Shown here piece after piece: positions 44,999 through 53,787 of a DNA stretch of 64,000 bases. The notes beneath the pieces were generated by a model. That model was not told the origin of the DNA, ran no database searches, and saw only the letters and a list, made by a program, of their open reading frames with translations. The stretch spans positions 143,087-207,086 of the forward strand of contig NZ_SMKV01000007.1 of the NCBI RefSeq assembly GCF_004348445.1, written 5' to 3'. A program made the translations under genes and the position numbers. Each line of letters starts with the position of its first letter. Within the stretch, counting starts at the first letter, position 1. This stretch comes from Saccharopolyspora aridisoli. Lineage in GTDB: Bacteria; Actinomycetota; Actinomycetes; Mycobacteriales; Pseudonocardiaceae.

Positions 44999-46171
44999 TC
45001 ACCGCAGCGGCATGCCGACGTAGTTCTCCGCCAACGTCGTCGCCGCGGCCTTCGAGGAGCGCAGGTAGTCGAACTGGGAGCGCTGCAGGCGGCGCTCGAA
45101 GGCCTGCTCAGGGCCCTCGAAGCGGTGCGTCATCGACGTCATCCACCACGAGAAGTGCTGCACCCGCCACACCCGTTCCAGGCACTTCGCCGAGTACTCG
45201 TCCAGCCCGGCGTCGCTGCCGGTGCGGTAGTGGTCGACGAGCGCCTCCGCGAGCCGGTCCACGTCGGCCACCGCAAGGTTGAGCCCCTTCGCGCCGGTCG
45301 GCGGCACGATGTGCGCCGAGTCGCCCGCGAGGAAGAGCTTCCCGTGGCGCAGCGGCTCGGCCACGAAGCTGCGCATCGCGGTGACCGACCGGTCGATGAT
45401 CGGCCCTTCCTGCAGCTTCCAGCCCGGAGCGGCCAGGCGAGCGTGCAGCTCGTCCCAGATGCGCGCGTCGGACCAGTTCGCCAGCGTCTCGTCCGGATCG
45501 CACTGGAGGTAGAAGCGGCTGATGCCGGCCGAGCGCATGCTGTGCAGCGCGAACCCGCTCGCGTGGTTGGCGTAGATCAGCTCATCGGTGGAGGGCGCGA
45601 CCTCGGCGAGGATGCCCAGCCAGCCGAACGGGTAGACCCGCTCGTAGACGCGGCGCACGTCCGGCGGGATGACGTCCCGGCACACCCCGTGGAAACCGTC
45701 GCAGCCGGCGACGAAGTCCGCCCGCAGCGCCTGCGCCCGGCCGTCGTGGGTGAAGGTCACGCTCGGGCTCTCGGTGGTCACGTCGTGCACCGCGACGTCG
45801 TCGACCTCGAACAGCACCTGGCCGCCGTCAGCCCGCCGCCGCTCGTTGAGGTCCTTGACGACCTCCTGCTGGCCGTAGACGGTGATCGCGCGACCGGTGA
45901 GCTCGGTGAACGGGATGTGCAGCCGCTCGTCGTCGAACTGCATGTGCACGCCCTCGTGCCGGTCGCCCTCGCGCAGCATCCGCTCGCCGACGCCGACCTC
46001 CCGCAGCAGGTCGACCGTGCCCTGCTCCAGCACGCCGGCCCGGACCCGCTGCTGGACGTACTCCTGGCTTCGCCGCTCCAGCACCACCGAGTCGATGCCC
46101 TGCAGGTGCAGCAGGTGGGACAGCAGCAGACCGGCGGGACCACCGCCGACGATCGCGACCTGGGTGCGCAA
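44999..46171 (-). CDS. pobA: 4-Hydroxybenzoate 3-monooxygenase
   Basis: A 390-residue FAD-dependent hydroxylase that makes protocatechuate from 4-hydroxybenzoate. The FAD site is VAIVGGGPAGLLLSHLL, the DG motif is GCDGFHGVCR, and the GD motif LAGDSAHIVPPTGAKGLNL. The RRSQEYVQQRVRAG and YGQQEVV segments match PobA. The start appears to be TTG 46169-46171, with AGTGAGG upstream. No protocatechuate genes lie beside it. Confidence 0.93.
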   Translation of the reverse strand: MRTQVAIVGGGPAGLLLSHLLHLQGIDSVVLERRSQEYVQQRVRAGVLEQGTVDLLREVGVGERMLREGDRHEGVHMQFDDERLHIPFTELTGRAITVYGQQEVVKDLNERRRADGGQVLFEVDDVAVHDVTTESPSVTFTHDGRAQALRADFVAGCDGFHGVCRDVIPPDVRRVYERVYPFGWLGILAEVAPSTDELIYANHASGFALHSMRSAGISRFYLQCDPDETLANWSDARIWDELHARLAAPGWKLQEGPIIDRSVTAMRSFVAEPLRHGKLFLAGDSAHIVPPTGAKGLNLAVADVDRLAEALVDHYRTGSDAGLDEYSAKCLERVWRVQHFSWWMTSMTHRFEGPEQAFERRLQRSQFDYLRSSKAAATTLAENYVGMPLR

Positions 46172-46269
46172 GGTTGGGCCTCACTTCTTCGGGGACCAGG
46201 GACGAGCATCACTGTCCGATCCGCCGACCGCCCCTGAGGATGCCTCGCTACCGTTCAGTGGAAACCCGC

Positions 46270-46288
46270 TGCGAGGAATTTCCTCGCA
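46270..46288. promoter_or_regulatory. Short palindrome upstream of pobA
   Basis: TGCGAGGA-ATT-TCCTCGCA, 8-bp arms and a 3-bp centre, about 100 bp upstream of the pobA start. It could be the operator of a pobA regulator or a second hairpin of the terminator next to it. Confidence 0.5.
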
Positions 46289-46295
46289 AAAGGCA

Positions 46296-46329
46296 GAGGG
46301 CGGAAGTTCCCGGTGGAACTTCCGCCCTC
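46296..46329 (-). terminator. Terminator of cstA-ybdD
   Basis: GAGGGCGGAAGTTCC pairs perfectly with GGAACTTCCGCCCTC around CGGT; on the minus strand TGCCTTTTGC follows. It lies 12 bases after the ybdD stop. Confidence 0.9.
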
Positions 46330-46340
46330 GTGCTCTCGGA

Positions 46341-46547
46341 TCAGCAGCAGCGGGATCCGGGGTCGATCTCCTTGCGGTCGATGTGGGCTCGCCAGAACTC
46401 GCGCTCGGACATCGGCTGCTCCGTGCCGTGGTGGGCGCGGTGGTGCTCGAGGTAGGTCTCGTAAGCCGTCTCACCCACCACACCGCGCACGATCTGCCAG
46501 GCCGCGCGGACGGATCCGCGCAGCCTGGTCAGCGTCGTGCCGCTCAA
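46341..46547 (-). CDS. YbdD/YjiX family protein (cstA partner)
   Basis: A 68-residue protein with ETAYETYLEHHRAHHGTEQP, SEREFWRAHIDRKE and a C-terminal RCC, the DUF466 signature. It starts with TTG, whose TTGA overlaps the cstA stop. In E. coli the homologue works with the CstA/YjiY pyruvate/peptide carriers. A His-rich and Cys-rich composition suggests metal binding, but this is not shown. Confidence 0.9.
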   Translation of the reverse strand: MSGTTLTRLRGSVRAAWQIVRGVVGETAYETYLEHHRAHHGTEQPMSEREFWRAHIDRKEIDPGSRCC

Positions 46548-48745
46548 CCCCCGCCACTCCCGGAGGAGGCGAGCTCCTTCTGCTTCTGGCGTTCCTCGGC
46601 CGTGGGGATGAGTCCGGAGGGCGCCCACAGCTCCGACTTCACGTACTCGGCCTCGGTGCTGGGCAGCGGTTCGGTGGTGCGCAGGGCCTTGATCCAGACG
46701 CGGACCGCGTCCACCAGCACGATGATGATCAGCACCGCGAACAGCACGCTCAGCACGCCGTCCACAGTGGAGTTGACCACCACCTTCTGCATCTCCTCGA
46801 CGGTGTCGGCCGTGCCCTTGCTGGTCTGCCCGGCGTCCAGCGCGGCCTGGTAGGACGCTCGCTGGGCGAAGAACCCGATCTTGGCGTCGGAGGAGAAGAT
46901 CTTCTGCCAGCTCGCCGTCAGCGTCACCGCCGCGTCCCAGGCCAGTGGGATCAGCGTCACCCAGGCGTACTTGGCCTTGCCCGCCTTGATCAGCAACGTC
47001 GTGGCCACCGCGAGCGCCACCGCCGCCAGCAGCTGGTTGGCGATGCCGAACAGCGGGAACAGCTGGTTGATACCGCCCAGCGGGTCGTTCACGCCGGCCC
47101 ACAGGAAGTAGCCCCACGCGCCGACGATGACCGCGCTGGCCAGCCAGTTGCCCGGCTTCCAGCTGACGTCGCCGAAGCGCTTCCAGACGTTGCCGACCGT
47201 GTCCTGCAGCATGAACCGGCCCACGCGGGTGCCGGCGTCCACTGTGGTCAGGATGAACAGCGCCTCGAACATCACCGCGAAGTGGTACCAGAACGCCTTC
47301 ATCGCGTCCCCGCCCATGACCTGCGAGAACACCTCGGACAGGCCCAGCGCCAGGGTCGGTGCGCCGCCGCTGCGGCCCACCAGCGTCTCCTCCTCGACCG
47401 CCGCCGCGGCAGCCGACAGCTGCTCCGGGGTGACCTGGAAGCCGATGCCCGCCACCGCCTGCGAGGCCGACTGCACGGTGTCGCCCAGTGCGCTGTCGGG
47501 CATGTTCATCGCGAAGTAGATGCCCGGATCGATGATGCAGGCCGCGGCCAGCGCCATGATCGCCACGAACGACTCGGTGAGCATGCCGCCGTAGCCGATG
47601 ACCCGGATCTGCGATTCCTTCTCGATCATCTTCGGCGTGGTGCCGGAGGAGATCAGCGCGTGGAATCCGGAGAGCGCACCGCAGGCGATCGTGATGAACA
47701 CGAACGGGAACAGCGCGCCGGAGAACACCGGGCCCTGACCGTTGAGCGCGAAGTCGGTGACCGCCGCGGTCTTCATCCCCGGCATCGCGACCAGGATCGA
47801 CACCGCCAGCAGCACGATCACGCCGACCTTCATGAAGGTGCTCAGGTAGTCGCGCGGAGCCAGCAGCATCCACACCGGCAGCACCGAGGCGACGAAGCCG
47901 TAGATGATCAGCGCGAAGGTCACCTCGTTGCCGGTGAGGGTGAACAACTCCGCCATCCCGGACTCGGCGACCCAACTGCCGCCCGCGATGCTCAGCAGCA
48001 GCAGCGCGATGCCGATCACCGACACCTCGACGATCTTGCCGGGCCGCAGGTATCGCAGGTAGAAGCCCATGAACAGGGCGATCGGGATCGTCATGCCGAT
48101 GGAGAACGCGCCCCACGGCGAACCCTTGAGCGCACCCACCACGACCAGCGCCAGCACGGCCAGCAGGATGATCATGATGGCCAGCACGGCGATCAGCGCC
48201 GCCACGCCGCCCACCGGGCCGATCTCCTCGCGGGCCATCTGGCCGAGGCTGCGGCCGTTGCGGCGGGTGGAGAAGAACAGGACCACCATGTCCTGCACCG
48301 CACCGGCGAAGATGACACCGATGATGATCCAGATCGTGCCGGGCAGGTAACCCATCTGCGCGGCCAGCACCGGACCCACCAGCGGACCGGCGCCCGCGAT
48401 CGCCGCGAAGTGGTGGCCGAACAGCACCCGCCGGTCGGTCGGGTGGAAGTCGGCTCCGTTGTTCAGCCGCTCGGCCGGGGTCGCCCGCTCGTCGTCGGTC
48501 TTGAGGACCCGGTTGGTGATGAACCGGGCGTAGAACCGGTACGCGATGGCATAGGACGCCAGGGCTGCGAAGACCAGCCAGGCGGCCGAGATCTCCTCAC
48601 CGCGCACCAGCGCGATCACACCCCAGCTGACCGCGCCGACCAACGCGACCAGCACCCAGGTGGTGATTTCCTTGGGACTCATTCTGCGTTTCCGAGCCGA
48701 TCCACCGCTCGGGGCCGTTGTCGTAGCCACCGTCTCGGACTCCAA
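46544..48745 (-). CDS. cstA: Carbon starvation protein A (peptide/pyruvate transporter)
   Basis: A 733-residue integral membrane protein with about 16 helices. Family landmarks: RRVLFGHHFAAIAGAGPLVG, MGYLPGTIWIIIGVIFAGAV, FFSTRRNGRSLG and PIALFMGFYLRYLRPGK. Takes up peptides or pyruvate when carbon is limited. Start TTG/GTG-type at 48743-48745; an internal ATG 21 codons later also fits. Coupled to ybdD downstream. Confidence 0.93.
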   Translation of the reverse strand: MESETVATTTAPSGGSARKRRMSPKEITTWVLVALVGAVSWGVIALVRGEEISAAWLVFAALASYAIAYRFYARFITNRVLKTDDERATPAERLNNGADFHPTDRRVLFGHHFAAIAGAGPLVGPVLAAQMGYLPGTIWIIIGVIFAGAVQDMVVLFFSTRRNGRSLGQMAREEIGPVGGVAALIAVLAIMIILLAVLALVVVGALKGSPWGAFSIGMTIPIALFMGFYLRYLRPGKIVEVSVIGIALLLLSIAGGSWVAESGMAELFTLTGNEVTFALIIYGFVASVLPVWMLLAPRDYLSTFMKVGVIVLLAVSILVAMPGMKTAAVTDFALNGQGPVFSGALFPFVFITIACGALSGFHALISSGTTPKMIEKESQIRVIGYGGMLTESFVAIMALAAACIIDPGIYFAMNMPDSALGDTVQSASQAVAGIGFQVTPEQLSAAAAAVEEETLVGRSGGAPTLALGLSEVFSQVMGGDAMKAFWYHFAVMFEALFILTTVDAGTRVGRFMLQDTVGNVWKRFGDVSWKPGNWLASAVIVGAWGYFLWAGVNDPLGGINQLFPLFGIANQLLAAVALAVATTLLIKAGKAKYAWVTLIPLAWDAAVTLTASWQKIFSSDAKIGFFAQRASYQAALDAGQTSKGTADTVEEMQKVVVNSTVDGVLSVLFAVLIIIVLVDAVRVWIKALRTTEPLPSTEAEYVKSELWAPSGLIPTAEERQKQKELASSGSGGG

Positions 48746-49127
48746 TCCTGCTGCGCGAGATGCGGTTGCACAGCAGTTCTAGAGCATCGGCTCACGCGTC
48801 TGGAATGTCCAGCCCGTTTCGCGAGAGTAATGAGGATGTGAGAGGTGGGAGGCGTGCTCCAGGGGGCAGCGCCGCGGCGAGCGGCATGTCGGCTTCCGCT
48901 CCCGACCGGGACTCCGCTGCCCGATCTTGGTCCACTGGCGTGAAGTCGCCGGATGGACTGATCAACGGCGCACCGCGTCGGTAGAGTCGCCGCCGTTGAT
49001 CGCAGCCGGTTCGGTAACGACCGAACTCCGGCCACAACCCAGGAGGGGGTCCCGGGCGTCGTGCACAGATGTGACGGTGTCGATCGCAATGCCTGTGACC
49101 GTCCGGCCGGGTGACGGGTCGGCGGCA
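48746..49127. promoter_or_regulatory. Divergent region between cstA and the sigma factor
   Basis: 382 bp with both promoters. CTGTGCAACCGCATC-type sequence upstream of cstA does not show a clear regulator box. AGGAGGGGG at 49041-49049 is a strong ribosome-binding-like stretch about 80 bases before the chosen sigma start; the in-frame GTG codons after it are not at the right distance. Confidence 0.35.
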
Positions 49128-49619
49128 ATGGACGAGCTGACGAGCAAGCTGACCGACCTCTACCAGGAGCACTACGCGCAGCTGCTGCGGATAGCGGTGC
49201 TGCTGGTGGACGACCGAGCCTCCGCCGAGGACATCGTGCAGGACGCCTACCTGCGGGTCTTCGACTCGCGGAACAGGTTGCGCGATCCCGACAAGGCGCT
49301 GGCCTTCCTGCGGCAGGCGGTGCTCAACCGGGCGAGGTCGATGTTGCGCAGACGGCTGGTCGCCCGCAAGTACCTACCGCAGCTGGCCGTGGCCGACAGC
49401 CTTCCCGACGACACCGGGCGCGGACTCGATCGCGCCGTGCTCGCCCAAGCCCTCGCGCGGCTGCCGCGACGGCAGCGGGAAGCCATCGTGCTGCGCTACT
49501 ACGCCGACCTGAGCGAGCTCCGCACCGCCGAGGTGATGGGATGCAGCCAGGGGTCGGTGAAGTCCTACTGCTCGCGCGGGGTGGCAAGGCTGTCGGAGTT
49601 GCTGGGGGAGCGGGTGTGA
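49128..49619 (+). CDS. ECF RNA polymerase sigma factor (SigE-like family)
   Basis: A 163-residue sigma factor. Region 2 is LYQEHYAQLLRIAVLLVDDR plus AEDIVQDAYLRVF, and region 4 has LPRRQREAIVLRYYADLSEL and GCSQGSVKSYCSRG. The start is uncertain: ATG 49128 is chosen because the conserved part begins right after, but in-frame GTG 49071 and ATG 49089 are possible. Its stop overlaps the next gene as GTGA; that gene is probably its anti-sigma factor. Confidence 0.88.
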   Translation: MDELTSKLTDLYQEHYAQLLRIAVLLVDDRASAEDIVQDAYLRVFDSRNRLRDPDKALAFLRQAVLNRARSMLRRRLVARKYLPQLAVADSLPDDTGRGLDRAVLAQALARLPRRQREAIVLRYYADLSELRTAEVMGCSQGSVKSYCSRGVARLSELLGERV

Positions 49620-50620
49620 ACGAACTCGATCGCGACACCGAGCTGGTGCGCGCCCGGATGCACCGAGCCGTCGCCGATGTCGAACCGGCGCCGGACTCGT
49701 TGCCACGACTGCTGGCCGCCGCCCGGCGCCGTCGCGCGCCCTACCGCCGACCGACGTTCCTGGTCGTTGCCGCGGCTGCGGTGGCAGCCCTGTTCATCGG
49801 CGTGGCACTGGGTTCCCAGGCACCGGTCCCGCAGCCGGTGAGCGTGCGGCCGGGCAACTACGTGGCCGCCGTGGGGGCCGGGGCGATCGCCTCCTTCGAC
49901 GTGGCGTCCGGGACCAGGCAGGGCGATGTCGCTCGGGTCTCCGGTGGCGAGGTGGCCGATCTGGCGGAGGACCAAGGCCGGGTGTTCGCACTGGTATCCA
50001 CATCGGACGGTCGTCGGGTCGTCGAGGTGACCAGCGGCGGGCAGCGCGACCTCGCCGAGGCCGGAGACGGTCGTGCGCTGACCGCGGCAGGCGGTCGGGT
50101 CGCCTACGCCGAAGGCGACCGGGTCGTGCTGTGGATCGGCGGCGAGCGCCGCGATCTTCCGACCCCCGAGCTGCGCGTGATCGACCTGGCCCTGTCCGGT
50201 GACGGACGGCTGGCGCTGCTCGCCGAACGCGGCGGACCGGCCGAACTCCTGATCACCGACCCGGATCCGACCACCGTCGCCGGAAGCCGCGCGGCCCCGA
50301 CCGGCCAGTGCGGACCGCTGGCCATCGCAGGTTCCGGCCCGGGCATCGCCGCCCTGGAACCCGCAGACTGCACCGCTCCGGGCCGCGCCCGGGTCGCGAC
50401 CTACGCCGCCGACACCGGCCGGAAGCTCGCCGCGGGCGTGCCGTTCGCGACCCCGCCGCTCGACCCGGCGCACGTCGGCCTCTCCGCCGACCCCCAGGGC
50501 CGGGTTCTCGTCTCCGCCCCGGACCGGGCCCAGTGGCTGGTGGACGGCACCGAAGTGCTGAGGATCCCCCTGCCCTGCGCGACATCCGGACCCTGCACCG
50601 CTCTCCCCGCGACGTTCTGA
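49616..50620 (+). CDS. Membrane protein with beta-propeller-like exterior, probable anti-sigma factor
   Basis: A 334-residue protein. The first 55 residues are cytoplasmic and charged (ELVRARMHRAVADVEPAPDS), one membrane helix spans about 50-70, and the exterior is beta-rich with regularly spaced VFALVST, VAYAEGD, LALLAERG and VLVSAPDR strands, like a propeller. Four-base coupling to the sigma gene suggests it binds that sigma factor. There is no ZAS zinc motif, so the assignment rests on context. Confidence 0.75.
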   Translation: MNELDRDTELVRARMHRAVADVEPAPDSLPRLLAAARRRRAPYRRPTFLVVAAAAVAALFIGVALGSQAPVPQPVSVRPGNYVAAVGAGAIASFDVASGTRQGDVARVSGGEVADLAEDQGRVFALVSTSDGRRVVEVTSGGQRDLAEAGDGRALTAAGGRVAYAEGDRVVLWIGGERRDLPTPELRVIDLALSGDGRLALLAERGGPAELLITDPDPTTVAGSRAAPTGQCGPLAIAGSGPGIAALEPADCTAPGRARVATYAADTGRKLAAGVPFATPPLDPAHVGLSADPQGRVLVSAPDRAQWLVDGTEVLRIPLPCATSGPCTALPATF

Positions 50621-50725
50621 CCGACGCGTCATCCGTGTGCTTCACCCAAGCGGGCGAGACATCGGCGATGTGCTGGTCGGGGTGGAGGGGGTGGCCCATC
50701 CTCGGAAGATCGGCCGACGGTTGGG

Positions 50726-51361
50726 GTGGTTGTGCGGGGATTGCGGCGGTTGGTGCTCGTGGCTCTGGACCGGACTCGGTGGCAGCAGTTCGTGGCGTGC
50801 TGCGTGTCGCTGTGGGCGTTGGCGTGGATCGCCGGGCAGTTCATCGCACCCGCACCCGCACACGGGCCGAGCGCGCTGGGCGTGCTGGGAGAGCTCGCCG
50901 CGCGCGTCGGGTTGACCGGCGGCGGCTGGGCGGAGCGGGTCGCCGAGACCTGGCAGCACAGCGGCGGCGGACTCGCGATCTTCGGCGGACTGCTGTGGGC
51001 GGCCACCACCGAGCGGGGGCAGCTCCCGGCCCTGCTCGGCTGGGTCGCGGTGATGCTGGGGGCCGAGCGGCTCGGCTACCGGCCCGCGATGCTGGTCGCG
51101 GTGGCGAGCATGGCCGGCTTCGTGGTGCTGCTGTGGATCACCGCGCAGATCTCCCGCCGCTTCCTGGACCGGACCACGTTGTTCCCGGACGACGTCGTGC
51201 GAGCAGGTGTCACGGCCGCCGCGCTGTCGGCGGTGGTGCCGCTGTTCGCGCCGACGTTGTTCCTGGCCAGGCTCGGAAACCCCTACCTCGCCAAGGGGCC
51301 GCGTCCGATTCCCGCGCAGCGGTGCGAGCAATCGCGAGTCCACGACCAGGAGCGCTCCTGA
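50726..51361 (+). CDS. Hypothetical membrane protein
   Basis: A 211-residue protein with about five membrane segments (FVACCVSLWALAWIAGQFI, LAIFGGLLWAA, MLVAVASMAGFVVLLWITA and one near the C-terminus). The cytoplasmic tail ends in a polar, charged stretch. Start GTG 50726 or 50732. It is 105 bp downstream of the anti-sigma-like gene. I do not recognise the family. Confidence 0.65.
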   Translation: MVVRGLRRLVLVALDRTRWQQFVACCVSLWALAWIAGQFIAPAPAHGPSALGVLGELAARVGLTGGGWAERVAETWQHSGGGLAIFGGLLWAATTERGQLPALLGWVAVMLGAERLGYRPAMLVAVASMAGFVVLLWITAQISRRFLDRTTLFPDDVVRAGVTAAALSAVVPLFAPTLFLARLGNPYLAKGPRPIPAQRCEQSRVHDQERS

Positions 51362-51365
51362 GCCC

Positions 51366-51582
51366 TGTTCATGGACGCGGCGGAGCCGCTGTTCCAGGTG
51401 TGGGACTCAGCTCCCACCGCAGCGGGTTCTTCAGGGGCTTCGTGGCGAGGACGCCGCGACTCCGTTGTCCAGCACCCGGGGGGCGAGCGTAACACATCAG
51501 GAGTGGCGCCCGGAGTCCACGGAGCCGCTGCGCTCGCAGTTCCCGCCAACCGCTCCGCCGAGCAGAGCACTTCCTGCACTGC
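51366..51582 (+). repeat. Dispersed intergenic repeat, copy C (longest)
   Basis: Fills the convergent gap between the membrane-protein gene and the NERD-like gene. Blocks in order: GCGGCGGAGCCGCTGTTCC, GTTCCAGGTGTGG (51391-51403), GGACTCAGCTCCCACC, GCGGGTTCTTCAG, TCAGGAGTGGCGC (51497-51509), CGGAGTCCACGGAGCCGC and GCCGAGCAGAGCAC (51557-51570). It shares blocks with all the other copies and is the best reference copy here. Confidence 0.75.
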
Positions 51583-51584
51583 TC

Positions 51585-52829
51585 CTAGACGTCGAGCCGC
51601 AAACCGCGTTCGGCCATCGCGCGCAGTTCCAGGTCATCGGGGCTGGAGCGCCGTTGCGACCACACGGCCTGCACGACCCGGACCCGGGTTCCGCTCTGCT
51701 GCACCGACTGCGCCGCGTCGCCGAAATCCCCGGGCGCCCCGGGCCAGCTCCGGCCCTGCGCGACGAGGTCGCTGATGCCGCCCGTTCCCGCGGACTCCAG
51801 CAGCGTCCGCAGCTCGGTCGCCGACTTCGGGTCCGCAAGATCAACCGCGGCGACCGACACCGCCACCGACGAGGCGCCCAGGTGCGCCTCGAAGACGCCG
51901 CGCCGCAGGCTCCGGCACGAGTGCTGGTGGAACCACCGCTGCACGTCACCGTAGGCGCTCGATCCGCATGTGGTGACCTGGTCGGTCGCGTGTTGCGTGA
52001 ACTCCACACCGTCGACCCGCTGCACCGCCAGGACGGGCGGGCTCGCCGAGGGCGATCCCAGCGTCAGGACGCCGAGCAGCGCGCACACCACCGCCACCGC
52101 GGCCACCGCGGCGATCAGCTTGCCGCGCGCGGAGGTCCGGGACTTCGCGACCTCTCGCTCTCGGTCGAGAAAGCGGTCTTCGGAGCACTTCGGGATCAGC
52201 CTCGTGTCGATGCTGGCGAGGTCGACCTCGGGCGAAGCGGGAAAACCCTCCTCGACCAGGGCTCCTGCGGTCGTTTCAGCTCCCAGCACCCGCAGCAGCC
52301 CCAGCGCCGGCACCGCTCCGCACGGGCTCTCGTAGGTCGCCAGCTCCCGCGCCGCCGACAGGACGGAGGTCGTGTTCGGCGAGACCACCCGGACACCGCG
52401 GTGCAAATCGGTCGTCGGCTGCATGACCTGCCCGACGTGAGGGCCGACCGCGACGACCGCGGCCACGGGCAGCGGTTCGAGCCCGCGGGTCTGCAGGCTG
52501 CGGGCCAGCGCGGCAGCCGACTCCAGCGCTTCCTGCGCCGGGTTGACCTTGCCCTCGGTGCGCACCAGCGGCCATCCGTCCACCGTCCACGGCGTGCCGA
52601 CGGGGGCGTCGAGCTTCAGCGCTGGTTCCGGCAGGTCCACACCCAGCACCACGATCACCCCGCGCGGCAGCACGATCACCGCGTCCAGCGGGCGAGGGCT
52701 GCCCGGAGGGCGGCAGCCGAACACGGTGATGCCGCCGAGCACCGAACGGCCGGCGCCCCACGCGGCGATGGCCGCCCGGATGTCGGCACCGACCTCGGTC
52801 GGTTCCGCTCCGAGCCGCACCAGGTGCAT
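51585..52829 (-). CDS. Membrane protein with NERD-like N-terminal domain
   Basis: A 414-residue protein from ATG 52827-52829 (GGAGG just upstream). The first 210 residues resemble a nuclease-related (NERD) fold: DAVIVLPRGVIVVLGVDLPE, then WPLVRTEGKVNPAQEALESA. One membrane helix at about 250-275 (LIAAVAAVAVVCALLGVL), then an external domain with three cysteines. Typical for a Pseudonocardiales protein of unknown role. NERD assignment is by pattern and uncertain. It is convergent with the previous gene and divergent from the DUF3145 gene. Confidence 0.65.
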   Translation of the reverse strand: MHLVRLGAEPTEVGADIRAAIAAWGAGRSVLGGITVFGCRPPGSPRPLDAVIVLPRGVIVVLGVDLPEPALKLDAPVGTPWTVDGWPLVRTEGKVNPAQEALESAAALARSLQTRGLEPLPVAAVVAVGPHVGQVMQPTTDLHRGVRVVSPNTTSVLSAARELATYESPCGAVPALGLLRVLGAETTAGALVEEGFPASPEVDLASIDTRLIPKCSEDRFLDREREVAKSRTSARGKLIAAVAAVAVVCALLGVLTLGSPSASPPVLAVQRVDGVEFTQHATDQVTTCGSSAYGDVQRWFHQHSCRSLRRGVFEAHLGASSVAVSVAAVDLADPKSATELRTLLESAGTGGISDLVAQGRSWPGAPGDFGDAAQSVQQSGTRVRVVQAVWSQRRSSPDDLELRAMAERGLRLDV

Positions 52830-53211
52830 CGAACCTCCACGAGAATTCCGGTGTGACGGGTCCTTTCGGACCGACTGGGAAGACGTTAGCGGGGGTGACC
52901 AGGCCACGTCCCTCGGATTGCGCATTAACCCGTTCGAGTGGTAATCGCCACTCCTCCGCCGAAGGTGCGTTGGTGCGTCCGAGGGACGTCGATCGCCCGG
53001 TGCGGCGCTGGGATCAGCGATTTCAGTGAATCACCGCCATCGGGGGCCGACTGGTCTCGGCTGGTGCCGGGCTTGGTCCCAGATGGACGGTTGACGATCT
53101 CGCGGTGGCGGAGATCTCCACCGGCGATGCAGAATGGCGCCGCAACTGGTGATCGTCGGGTTCGCGAGGTCGTAGGGGAAGACGTCCCTCGTCGAATAGC
53201 GGAGGTCAGCA
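52830..53211. promoter_or_regulatory. Divergent promoter region with inverted ACGTCCCTCGGA motif
   Basis: 382 bp between two divergent genes. ACGTCCCTCGGA at 52906-52917 and its exact inverted copy TCCGAGGGACGT at 52978-52989 flank 60 bp; a third partial copy ACGTCCCTCG lies at 53182-53191. A similar TCCCTCGG...CCGAGGGA pair is found at 37562-37591. This looks like a regulator binding motif. No gene seen. Confidence 0.5.
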
Positions 53212-53727
53212 GTGAGCACCCGTGGCAGCGACAGTGGCCTCACCTGCGGTGTGGTCTACATCCACTCGTCGCCGTCTGCGGTCTGCCCGCACGTCGAGTG
53301 GGCGATTTCCGGCGCACTCGGCACTCGGACGGAACTCCGCTGGACGGCGCAACCGGCAGCCCCAGGACAACTCCGCGCGGAGTGCACCTGGACAGGCGAG
53401 CCGGGTACTGGAGCACGCCTGGTGACCGCGCTGCGCGCGTGGCCCATGTTGCGCTTCGAGATCACCGAGGACCCCAGTCACGGGGTCGACGGGCAGCGGT
53501 TCTGCCATGCGCCCGGTCTCGGCCTCTGGCGCGCCTGCACCAGCGCCAATGGTGACATCGTCGTGAGCGAAGATCAACTCCGTACGCTCGCGGCGAATGC
53601 CAAGGGCCCGGAGGCCTTCTCGCACCGAGTCGGCCAGTTGCTCGGCGCGGAGTGGGACGACGCCCTGGAGCCGTTCCGCCGCGCAGGAGACGGCGCACCG
53701 GTCACGGTGCTGCACCGCGTCGGTTGA
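53212..53727 (+). CDS. DUF3145 family protein
   Basis: A 171-residue soluble protein conserved across actinobacteria. CGVVYIHSSPSAVCPHVEWA, WRACTSANGDIVV and the C-terminal GAEWDDALEPFRRAG are family landmarks. Function is unknown. Start GTG 53212; a weak GGAGG at about 53200 precedes it. A fatty-acid cluster lies nearby, and DUF3145 genes are often found beside fabF/accD genes. Confidence 0.92.
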   Translation: MSTRGSDSGLTCGVVYIHSSPSAVCPHVEWAISGALGTRTELRWTAQPAAPGQLRAECTWTGEPGTGARLVTALRAWPMLRFEITEDPSHGVDGQRFCHAPGLGLWRACTSANGDIVVSEDQLRTLAANAKGPEAFSHRVGQLLGAEWDDALEPFRRAGDGAPVTVLHRVG

Positions 53728-53787
53728 TCTCCGGCCGATCGCGGGGAAGGGCTCACCCGGATGATCGGGTTGTGAAAAGCTGAGCAG

